Part shown: positions 1 through 7,138 of the stretch, one piece after another
Layout: every line of letters starts with the position of its first letter
How positions within the stretch are numbered: the first letter of the stretch is position 1
Source: CAZCBD01 sp964496755
GTDB lineage: Bacteria > Bacteroidota > Ignavibacteria > Ignavibacteriales > Melioribacteraceae
Reading direction: 5' to 3'
DNA length: 31,187 bases
NCBI GenBank assembly: GCA_964496755.1
Contig: CAZCBD010000004.1
Coordinates: 1-31,187 of the forward strand
Notes under the pieces: model-generated
The model's database searches: none
What the model was told of the DNA's origin: nothing
Seen by the model: the letters and a program-made list of their open reading frames with translations, nothing else
Program-made: the position numbers and the translations under genes

Positions 1-449
1 GAATGCTTTTCTTCGGAAATCTTCTTAAAGAATCTGGCGTTACAAAACGGCTTGCAGACACAGCTGCAAAACCATTGATTGATATAGTTACAATTCTTCT
101 TGGTTTAACTGTCGGAGCTTCAACACAAGCAACACAATTTTTAACTAAAGAATCAATCTTAATTTTTGTACTTGGTGCAATTTCTTTTATGATTGCTACT
201 GCCGGCGGTGTTTTATTTGCAAAATTTATGAACCTTTTCTTAAAGGGTGATAATAAAATTAATCCGATGTTAGGAGCAGCGGGAGTTTCTGCCGTTCCGG
301 ATAGTGCACGAGTTGTGCAACATATGGGTCTAAAAGAAGATCCGTCAAATCATTTGCTTATGCACGCAATGGCACCTAATGTTTCCGGTGTAATCGGATC
401 AGCTGTTGCAGCGGGTATTTTATTGAGCTTGTTAACTCACTTAGCTTAA
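1..449 (+). CDS. Sodium-pumping decarboxylase beta subunit (OadB/GcdB/MmdB family), 3' fragment
   Basis: Carboxy-terminal part of the integral membrane beta subunit that couples decarboxylation of a carboxybiotin carrier (from oxaloacetate, methylmalonyl-CoA or glutaconyl-CoA) to Na+ export. The reading frame is open to the left edge, so the first visible Met (base 3) is probably internal: family members are roughly 375-435 residues and only about 148 are visible. Family hallmarks seen are MLFFGNLLKESGV at the start, the segment with GLTVGAS, then INPMLGAAGVSAVP and DPSNHLLMHAMAPNVSG, followed by GVIGSAVAAG near the end. At least three hydrophobic segments are visible. The substrate class cannot be told from this subunit; the alpha and biotin-carrier subunits, if linked, lie to the left. 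The gene ends 28 bases before a hairpin terminator and faces the next gene tail to tail. Confidence 0.93.
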   Translation, partial: MLFFGNLLKESGVTKRLADTAAKPLIDIVTILLGLTVGASTQATQFLTKESILIFVLGAISFMIATAGGVLFAKFMNLFLKGDNKINPMLGAAGVSAVPDSARVVQHMGLKEDPSNHLLMHAMAPNVSGVIGSAVAAGILLSLLTHLA

Positions 450-471
450 TAGTTAATGTTTAAGAAAATGT

Positions 472-500
472 AAAAAGGGATGTTTAACATCCCTTTTTTT
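472..500. terminator. Bidirectional intrinsic terminator between convergent genes
   Basis: GGGATG (477-482) pairs with CATCCC (488-493) around a short TTTAA loop. An A-run (472-476) on the left and a T-run (494-500) on the right give a T-tract after the hairpin on both strands. It sits between the stop of the + strand decarboxylase gene (449) and the - strand lipoprotein gene, whose stop codon (499-501) overlaps the T-run. Confidence 0.85.
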
Positions 501-1920
501 ATAATATTTTATCCACTTTAACCCTAAGAACACCTTTATCATAAGTTGATAGCCATAATTCATTATCATACAATTTCTGAGCATCACTTAATTCAATGGA
601 TGGAAAATTTGTTGTAATATCATAATTTTTTACTACAGAATTATTTTTTAAAATAAACAATCCCGAAGTTGTAGAAACACAAACATTCTCACCAAAAATA
701 TTAAGACCTGTTATTTCACTTGCAACATTAGGTTGAATAACTTTTACAGAGTTCCCGTTGCTGTAATGAACAATTGAGGCTTTTTCAATAACATTTCCTG
801 TAGGCGAAAGTATCATAGGAAAGGCCATGTACATCGATCCGTTTTGATCAAATCTAACATGTGTTGCTCCCCTATTATTTATCAATAAAAAGCTATTTAA
901 ATCACCAACCGAAAGAAATGTTGCATCGCTTGTGGAAACAACTATTTTATTTTGAAACTTTGCTATTGATCTGATATAAATATCTTTAAATATTGGAATA
1001 TCTTTCCATACTCCATTTTTATAAATTAAAACACCTTTTGAAGTGGGAATATATAATGTATTATTTTCATCTATTTCAATTTTTACCGGATACGTATTTG
1101 GAAGTAATGAGTTTGTTTCATTAAATATTTTATATGTATTATCATAATAATGAATTATCCCTTTTGAAGTTGCAAACCAAACTCCATTTACTCTATCGGA
1201 TTTTATATCATAAATATCACACGGTAAAAAATTTAGTTTTGTATCATCATAAAAAGTTATTTTATTTCGTTTGATTTTATATAAACCAATATTCTTAAAA
1301 TATGCCCAAATATTATTATCAGAATCTTTACCTACCGACAAAGCCTTAGCTCTTTCAATAGGATAAAACTTATAACCATAAACAACCCATTTCGATGTAT
1401 CTATTAAATTACATCTTATTCTCGTTTTTTTTGAACTATAAACCGTTATTTCATTACTTATGGAAACATGTTCCGCTTTTTTTGCAGTTATTGTATATTT
1501 GCCCGGAATAACACGTTCTAACAACACAGGGGCATTAAATCCTGTTGAAGAGTCATTTAGAAAAACCTCCGCATTCTCAACATTTGAAGTACAATATATT
1601 TTTCCAAAAGATTCCGGATAACTAAAAAAATCAATCGTGTAATTTGGTATTTTATCCGAGTCCGGTTTAACTTTAATGGATAAATCATTATAATAAGGAA
1701 GTCTTAATCTTAAAGTATATAACGAATCATCTAAAAATTCAATTGTATCCGGTGTTCTTTGTCCGTAATTTTTGTCATTTATAAATATTAATGCATTGGT
1801 TGGATTAGATGTAATGCTTAACTTATAATTAACAGGAACTTTCATGGGTTCGGAAACAGATAATTCTTTACTGCAACTCATTAAAAATATAATAAAAACT
1901 AACATCAATAAACTTTTCAT
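499..1920 (-). CDS. PEGA-domain lipoprotein with C-terminal propeller-like repeats
   Basis: Predicted exported lipoprotein of 473 residues, function unknown. I start it at the ATG at 1918-1920 rather than the in-frame ATG at 1942-1944. A GAGGGG ribosome site (1927-1932) lies six bases upstream of the inner ATG, and the protein then begins with a signal peptide, MKSLLMLVFIIFLMSC, with Cys16 as lipidation site. Two PEGA-like surface-layer repeats follow (about residues 32-88 and 106-172; the second has VFLNDSSTGFNAP and VIPGKYTITAKK). From about 177 to the end are short beta repeats resembling two-component-regulator propeller blades, such as GVWFATSKGIIHYYDN and ELWLSTYDKGVLRV. It is the last gene of the receptor operon, 10 bases after the DUF4249-like gene, so it may act at the cell surface with the receptor. 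PEGA and propeller assignments are by motif; the role is not known. Confidence 0.75.
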   Translation of the reverse strand: MKSLLMLVFIIFLMSCSKELSVSEPMKVPVNYKLSITSNPTNALIFINDKNYGQRTPDTIEFLDDSLYTLRLRLPYYNDLSIKVKPDSDKIPNYTIDFFSYPESFGKIYCTSNVENAEVFLNDSSTGFNAPVLLERVIPGKYTITAKKAEHVSISNEITVYSSKKTRIRCNLIDTSKWVVYGYKFYPIERAKALSVGKDSDNNIWAYFKNIGLYKIKRNKITFYDDTKLNFLPCDIYDIKSDRVNGVWFATSKGIIHYYDNTYKIFNETNSLLPNTYPVKIEIDENNTLYIPTSKGVLIYKNGVWKDIPIFKDIYIRSIAKFQNKIVVSTSDATFLSVGDLNSFLLINNRGATHVRFDQNGSMYMAFPMILSPTGNVIEKASIVHYSNGNSVKVIQPNVASEITGLNIFGENVCVSTTSGLFILKNNSVVKNYDITTNFPSIELSDAQKLYDNELWLSTYDKGVLRVKVDKIL

Positions 1921-1926
1921 TCTAAA

Positions 1927-1932
1927 CCCCTC
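1927..1932 (-). promoter_or_regulatory. Ribosome binding site deciding the PEGA lipoprotein start
   Basis: GAGGGG on the - strand, six bases before the ATG at 1918-1920. It overlaps the TGA stop (1931-1933) of the upstream lipoprotein gene, which suggests translational coupling and favours the inner start over the ATG 24 bases upstream. Confidence 0.6.
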
Positions 1933-2869
1933 AATTAATTTCAAACCCTAAATCCGCAAAATATTTTTTCGAAAAAAGAAGAAATTTATTGAATGCAAAA
2001 GCCGTAGAAAATACACCTTTTGCATTATTGACATTCCCGTAATCAATATATTCAAGAGAAACAGAATAAGAATCTTTAAATATATAAGTTGAATTAAAAT
2101 AATTGGATAAATGCTGATCATAATTAATCAATAAAAAATTATACGATAACAATTTTATATCTTTAAAATTATTCTCATCATATAATTTTTTAAGTGTTCG
2201 CAATAAAACTTTAATATTCGATTTATAAATAGTGCTATATTGCGGAGTAGTATAAACTTCAAACTCTTTATTATCTACCTTTCGAATTTCTTGAGGTAAT
2301 ACAAGTTTATAAACCTTGTCAGTATTATCGTTTAACAATTTATATCTTATTATTGCAAGTGGATAATATAAAAAGTAATTATTTTCTGCTGATTCCCATT
2401 TAAATACTATTTCATCTTTAAAATTTTTATCTTCATCATTCATAGGTATTATATAATCATATGAATCAGGAATTATTTTAAGAGAAGGAGGCGAATAGGT
2501 TTTTGCAGTAATTTTTTTATTGTCCGGTGTAATTATTTCCAACTCATATTTGGTATCCGGCAAAACATCAAACTTTGCAATGTATTTATATCCGCCCGCA
2601 TGTAAAGCTTTTTTGAAAAAGACCACACTATCTTTATACCACACTCTTATTTGCGGCTCTTCGATTAGTGTATCAACTGTATTTGAACTATTATAACTTT
2701 TACTTAAAAAAATAGTTTGAATAGAATCTTGATTATTCAGAATACACCCTACCGAATAAATTCTTTTCAAATCACCTTCTATTTCTATACTAGAATCACA
2801 AGCAACTAAGTATAAGAAAAGCAAAACAAATACAATAATTGTTTTTTTATTTATTTGATTAAAATTCAT
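1931..2869 (-). CDS. DUF4249-like outer-membrane-associated lipoprotein
   Basis: 312-residue predicted lipoprotein. The N-terminus carries a lysine, a hydrophobic stretch and a lipobox (LVAC, Cys24). The rest is beta-rich with a fibronectin-like half: LPDTKYELEIITPDNKKITA is followed by a proline-rich turn and a C-terminal region with NVNNAKGVFST, which resembles the conserved glycine-containing tail of DUF4249 proteins. In Bacteroidota, DUF4249 lipoproteins are commonly encoded immediately downstream of a TonB-dependent receptor, and here the gene overlaps the 3' end of the receptor gene by 11 bases. AGGTGAG (2872-2878) sits directly before the ATG, inside the receptor coding end, so translation is probably coupled. 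The family's molecular role is not established; a lid or substrate-capture function is an inference from context. The family call rests on size, architecture, tail motif and gene order. Confidence 0.75.
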   Translation of the reverse strand: MNFNQINKKTIIVFVLLFLYLVACDSSIEIEGDLKRIYSVGCILNNQDSIQTIFLSKSYNSSNTVDTLIEEPQIRVWYKDSVVFFKKALHAGGYKYIAKFDVLPDTKYELEIITPDNKKITAKTYSPPSLKIIPDSYDYIIPMNDEDKNFKDEIVFKWESAENNYFLYYPLAIIRYKLLNDNTDKVYKLVLPQEIRKVDNKEFEVYTTPQYSTIYKSNIKVLLRTLKKLYDENNFKDIKLLSYNFLLINYDQHLSNYFNSTYIFKDSYSVSLEYIDYGNVNNAKGVFSTAFAFNKFLLFSKKYFADLGFEIN

Positions 2870-5102
2870 ATCTCACCTTTAATGTTCCTGTTAGTAAAAG
2901 CGGCAACATGTTAACTCTATTTCCTGTTTTCTTTTCAAAATAAAAAATATTCTTTCTGTTATATATATTTAGAACACTAAATGACATTTCCATTTTTAAA
3001 TGTTTAAAATCAATTTTTTTTGTCAGATTAAAATCCAAGCGATGATAATCGGGCAACCGCGAAGAATTTCTATCTTGTAACAATGGAAACTTTGACAACA
3101 TTAAATTACGATTATCAAAAAACGGGCTAATAAAATCCAATTTATTAAAATACCCGCTGGTTTTTGTAAACGGTAAACCGCTTCTGTAAATAAAAAACAA
3201 ACTAACGTTCCATCCTTTCCCAACATTAACATCTAAATTGGAGTTAATCATATGTCTGCTATCATAGCCCGGATAATAAACCCAATTATCTACTGTCTTA
3301 TATACATTACTAAATGTATAAGAAGCAGAAAAATTAAAAATATTATCAACATACTGCAGTTTATTTTCAAAACCATATGCTTCCAATTCGCCCGGGACGA
3401 AATCAGGATCCGAAGGCAAAATCTTTTTATAATTATTGGCCGCAATATTTATTGTTTTTTTGAAATATGCTTCGCTTATTAATTGCCATTTTTCCGTAAT
3501 ATTCCATTCAATACCACCAATAAAGTGCCTTGAACTTGCAATTGGAATATTAGAAGGAATTATAACCCAAGGTTCAAATAAAGAAATAATATCATTTTCA
3601 TTTTCAACTGTCGCCATTTCCTGCTGATAAATTCCCCAAGCACCTTTTATCTTCATTGTTGGGAAAATCTTATAAGTTAATGAAATTCTCGGTTCCAAAA
3701 TATTTCCGGATTCACTTCTTTTTTGCATTCTGGTTAAATTAGCCCGCAAACCAAGATCAAGTCCAAAATTTTCGTTGCTTAAAAGTTTGAACTTAGAATA
3801 AACCGATATACTTGTTCCATTTAATCCTAAATCGGTTACCACACCATTCCCGTTTTGCAAATATAAATCAGTTTTCACGTCTTTAATCTTAATACCAATT
3901 GACAATTCATTCTTGGAGGAATAAACGTAAATAAACTTTGAATCTACAGTAATATCAGTAACTGCGTTACTCTTCGGTTTTATTTTACTTAAACCCGGAT
4001 TAAGTGCCGCCTCAAAATTCGAATACGATAAATTCATTTTGAAAAACAGCGGGCTATCGCCTAATTGCAACCATTCAACTCCGAAACAATTATTTTTCCA
4101 GAAATATGATTCACGTAACGGATCGGAATATTTTAAATTATCCTTACTGAAAAAGCCGAATAAACTAATCTTACTACCCGAAACTCCAAAAATATCACTA
4201 TAATTTACTTTAAACGAATAATCATAAAAATCAATTGGCAGCGATTTTCCGTTTGTAAACTTTTCGAGTATTTTGGTTTCGGTGCTTTTTCTAAACGAGA
4301 ATATTGCCGTTCCACCAATAAAAGGACCTTGTAGCAATCCTTTGGCCGTTAAATAGCTTCCACCAACAGCAATTGAATATCGCTTTGAATTACCGTCTAA
4401 TGTTTTAATATTTAAAACCGACGCAAGCCTTCCCCCGAATTCCGCCGTAAATCCACCTTTAAAAAATTCCATATTGTTGATTATTTCAGGATCAATTGCG
4501 CTAAAAATCCCCAATGCATGAAACGGATTATATAAAGTAATTCCGTTTAGTAAAATTAAATTCTGATCGCCTGAACTTCCTCGAACATAATACTTGACAG
4601 ACATATCGCCGGTAACTTGAACCCCGGCAGAATACTGTAATGAACGAAACACATCTGCCTCAACACCTCTCGGCATTTGCTTAATTTCTCTGATGGATAA
4701 TCTCTGAAGACCTATGTCTGTTGCATTAGATTTCGATACCCTATGACCAATTTTTTCAATTGTCTGTAATCTAATTCCGGCAGGACTAAGTTCAATATTT
4801 AAATGAACCACTTTGCCTGAAATTAATTTAACTCTAATCTCTTCTTCTTTATATCCCAAATAAGAAATTACAACCGTTAACTTTTTATTTGACGGTAATC
4901 CTTGCAATAAAAAATAACCGTTAATATCAGTTGTAGTTCCGCTTTTCAATTCTTTAACATAAACATTAGCAAATGCTAAAACTTCGCCGTTTGATTTATC
5001 CGATACTCTACCACGTAAAATACCGTTCTTACCTTGAGCCAAAGAAATTGAAAATAGAAAAAGAATTAGGAAAACAAATGCAACCCTTGAATGTTTTTTC
5101 AT
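2859..5102 (-). CDS. TonB-dependent receptor with N-terminal carboxypeptidase-regulatory-like domain
   Basis: Outer-membrane gated beta-barrel for TonB-energised uptake of an unknown ligand. A signal peptide (1-22, ending SISLAQ) precedes a carboxypeptidase-D-like domain (about 27-108; GRVSDKSNGEVLAFANVYV, DINGYFLLQGLP). The plug follows (about 130-235, with YYVRGSSGDQNLILLNG, NNMEFFKGGFTAEFGGR and SVLNIKT), then a barrel of about 510 residues ending KVRYEF, with the terminal Phe typical of barrel proteins. At 747 residues it is on the short side for the family. First gene of a three-gene operon with a DUF4249-like and a PEGA lipoprotein. No SusD homologue is present, so this is not a classical SusCD glycan system. 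The gene diverges from the GH13 gene, but a shared substrate is not shown. No sigma/anti-sigma pair lies nearby. Confidence 0.9.
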   Translation of the reverse strand: MKKHSRVAFVFLILFLFSISLAQGKNGILRGRVSDKSNGEVLAFANVYVKELKSGTTTDINGYFLLQGLPSNKKLTVVISYLGYKEEEIRVKLISGKVVHLNIELSPAGIRLQTIEKIGHRVSKSNATDIGLQRLSIREIKQMPRGVEADVFRSLQYSAGVQVTGDMSVKYYVRGSSGDQNLILLNGITLYNPFHALGIFSAIDPEIINNMEFFKGGFTAEFGGRLASVLNIKTLDGNSKRYSIAVGGSYLTAKGLLQGPFIGGTAIFSFRKSTETKILEKFTNGKSLPIDFYDYSFKVNYSDIFGVSGSKISLFGFFSKDNLKYSDPLRESYFWKNNCFGVEWLQLGDSPLFFKMNLSYSNFEAALNPGLSKIKPKSNAVTDITVDSKFIYVYSSKNELSIGIKIKDVKTDLYLQNGNGVVTDLGLNGTSISVYSKFKLLSNENFGLDLGLRANLTRMQKRSESGNILEPRISLTYKIFPTMKIKGAWGIYQQEMATVENENDIISLFEPWVIIPSNIPIASSRHFIGGIEWNITEKWQLISEAYFKKTINIAANNYKKILPSDPDFVPGELEAYGFENKLQYVDNIFNFSASYTFSNVYKTVDNWVYYPGYDSRHMINSNLDVNVGKGWNVSLFFIYRSGLPFTKTSGYFNKLDFISPFFDNRNLMLSKFPLLQDRNSSRLPDYHRLDFNLTKKIDFKHLKMEMSFSVLNIYNRKNIFYFEKKTGNRVNMLPLLLTGTLKVRYEF

Positions 5103-5134
5103 AATTACTCATAATTATCCCACATATATTAATT

Positions 5135-5163
5135 AATTTAACATTTAAATAAAATTTTAGCAA
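5135..5163 (-). promoter_or_regulatory. Candidate promoter for the TonB receptor operon
   Basis: On the - strand, TTGCTA (5158-5163) and TAAATT (5135-5140) are separated by exactly 17 bases and would start a transcript about 26 bases before the receptor ATG. Each hexamer matches the sigma-70 consensus at four of six positions. The region is so A+T-rich that chance matches are easy, and Bacteroidota promoters can differ from this consensus. Confidence 0.35.
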
Positions 5164-5184
5164 TAAATATTTTTGGAGTATAAT
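5155..5184 (+). promoter_or_regulatory. Candidate promoter for the GH13 gene
   Basis: A perfect TATAAT (5179-5184) lies 22 bases before the GH13 ATG. The only upstream partner is a poor TTTTAG (5155-5160, 18-base spacer), which overlaps the -35 of the candidate divergent promoter. No good Shine-Dalgarno sequence precedes this ATG; GGAG at 5175-5178 is too far away. Confidence 0.35.
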
Positions 5185-5206
5185 TTTTTTCTCATTAAAT
5201 TTTTGT

Positions 5207-7138
5207 ATGATTAATAAAACAATAGAAATATATGCCCCTACTGCATTAAGAGTTAAAATTTGTTTTTACAAAAAGGCAAATGAAAACAAACCTACAGAAA
5301 CATTAGATTTGCTTAAAAAAGGCGACAAATGGATTCTAGAAAAAATTTATTTAGAAAAATTTAACAATTACAATTTCTATTCTTTTAAAGTTCAACACTC
5401 GGAATACGAAAATTTCGACAACTTGCCCGATATTCCCGATCCATATTCAAAGGCTCTTACAACTTTTACCGATTATTTTAATCCACGAAAATCAGTTATA
5501 CTTAATTCGGATTTCAACTGGGAAGATGATACCTTTCTCACAATAGACCATGAAAAACTAGTAATATATGAAGCACATTTAAAAGATCTAACGGCACATT
5601 CAAGTTCAGAATCAAGATTACCCGGTACCTACTTGGGATTTATTGATTCCGCCAAGGGAGGAATTAATCACTTAAAATCTCTGGGTATTAACGCAATTGA
5701 GTTTCTCCCAATTTTTGAATTTGCATATTATGAATCTCCATTTCTAAAGGAATATAAATCGGTAACCAACTCTTGGAATCCTTATGAAATAAATCATTGG
5801 GGATATATGACTGCTGGCTATTTTGCCCCAACCGCCTTTTATTCCGAAGCACATCCTCGAAAACCAAATTCCTCCGAAACAAAAAAATGGATAGGAACAA
5901 CAGGCAAACAAGTAAATGAATTTAAAACAGTGATTAAAGAATTACACAAAAATAAAATTGCCGTAATACTTGATGTTGTATTTAATCATGCCTCCGAATA
6001 TGAAGTTGGCGGACTAAAACAAATTGACAAAAGTTATTATTTTCGGCACGATAGAAATGGCATTTTAACCTCCGAGAGTTTATGCGGCAATGATTTAAAA
6101 ACCGAAAATCCTACCGTTAGGAAATTGATATTGGATAGCATTAAATACTGGATGCTTGAATATCATATTGACGGATTTAGATTTGACCTTGCTAATTTAA
6201 TCGATCAAATAACTTTAGAAGAAATTACGAAATTAGCCAAAGAAATTAATCCGAACGTAATTCTTATAGCCGAACCATGGGGTGGCGGATATAATCCGAA
6301 AAGATTTTCAAAAATGGGATGGTCATCGTGGAACGATAAATTCCGAAACACTATAAAGGGTGAAAATCCAACAAACAACCCGGGTTTCATTTTTGGAAAA
6401 AATTTCGGGAGATTGCCAGAATGTGAAATCAAAAAACTATTACTTGGCACCATACACTGCAACGATTTCGGTTTGTTCGAAAAGCCAATTCATTCGATAA
6501 ATTATCTTGAATCGCATGACGGCTTTACTCTTGCCGATTTTATTCGTATATCTTTAAATAACAGTTTGATTTCGAAAAAAATCACGAATCCGGATAAATT
6601 CGTACAACTAAACACCGAACAATTACAAATAAACAAGCTTGCTGCTTTTATTTTATTCACCTCTTTTGGTATTCCAATGATTCACGAAGGACAAGAATTC
6701 GGGCACACAAAAATAATTACAAAACAAAATGAAGTTAACGATCCAAATGTTAATGAGCTTGATGCTAATAGTTACGAAAAGGATAATGAAACAAATTATA
6801 TAAATTTTAACCATAAAAATATTAATACTGAATTATTTAACTTTTACAAAAAATTAATTTCTTTTCGGAAAAAATATTTTCGCTTTTTTATTTACGAAAA
6901 TGTTGACGTGAAATTTAACAACGTAATCTACTCCGATTTTATTTTAAAATTCACAATCCGAAATAAGAATGAAGAACTTTTGATTATTATTAACGCCGAT
7001 CAAACATTAAATGCAAATTTTGAAACTACCAATAAACATTCCAGCGTAATTTTTTCCGATAATAATTATGTAATAAAAAGTAATTTAATATCAGTAAATC
7101 CATCCTCGGGAATTATTTTATATTCACCTACACATTAA
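5207..7138 (+). CDS. GH13 glycoside hydrolase, pullulanase/isoamylase-type debranching enzyme
   Basis: 643-residue alpha-glucan-active enzyme without a signal peptide, so probably cytoplasmic. The first ~95 residues look like a CBM48-type beta domain. The (beta/alpha)8 barrel follows with all four GH13 signature regions: DVVFNH (256-261), GFRFDL with nucleophile Asp327, LIAEPW with acid/base Glu356, and ESHDG with His437 and Asp438. YEAHLKDLT (121-129), NHWGYMTAGYFAP and MIHEGQEFG resemble pullulanase and GlgX-type debranching enzymes rather than plain alpha-amylases. A short beta domain closes the protein. Predicted reaction: hydrolysis of alpha-1,6 (possibly alpha-1,4) linkages in glycogen or maltodextrins. 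No other glycogen gene is in the window, so the exact specificity is open; trehalose-releasing members of the superfamily are an alternative. The gene stands alone, diverges from the receptor operon, and overlaps the histidine kinase gene tail to tail by 4 bases. Confidence 0.85.
   Translation: MINKTIEIYAPTALRVKICFYKKANENKPTETLDLLKKGDKWILEKIYLEKFNNYNFYSFKVQHSEYENFDNLPDIPDPYSKALTTFTDYFNPRKSVILNSDFNWEDDTFLTIDHEKLVIYEAHLKDLTAHSSSESRLPGTYLGFIDSAKGGINHLKSLGINAIEFLPIFEFAYYESPFLKEYKSVTNSWNPYEINHWGYMTAGYFAPTAFYSEAHPRKPNSSETKKWIGTTGKQVNEFKTVIKELHKNKIAVILDVVFNHASEYEVGGLKQIDKSYYFRHDRNGILTSESLCGNDLKTENPTVRKLILDSIKYWMLEYHIDGFRFDLANLIDQITLEEITKLAKEINPNVILIAEPWGGGYNPKRFSKMGWSSWNDKFRNTIKGENPTNNPGFIFGKNFGRLPECEIKKLLLGTIHCNDFGLFEKPIHSINYLESHDGFTLADFIRISLNNSLISKKITNPDKFVQLNTEQLQINKLAAFILFTSFGIPMIHEGQEFGHTKIITKQNEVNDPNVNELDANSYEKDNETNYINFNHKNINTELFNFYKKLISFRKKYFRFFIYENVDVKFNNVIYSDFILKFTIRNKNEELLIIINADQTLNANFETTNKHSSVIFSDNNYVIKSNLISVNPSSGIILYSPTH

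Noticed and set aside
3252..3627. Two small + strand frames inside the TonB receptor gene
   Set aside because: Antisense to clear receptor barrel coding sequence, with no ribosome sites or recognisable products.
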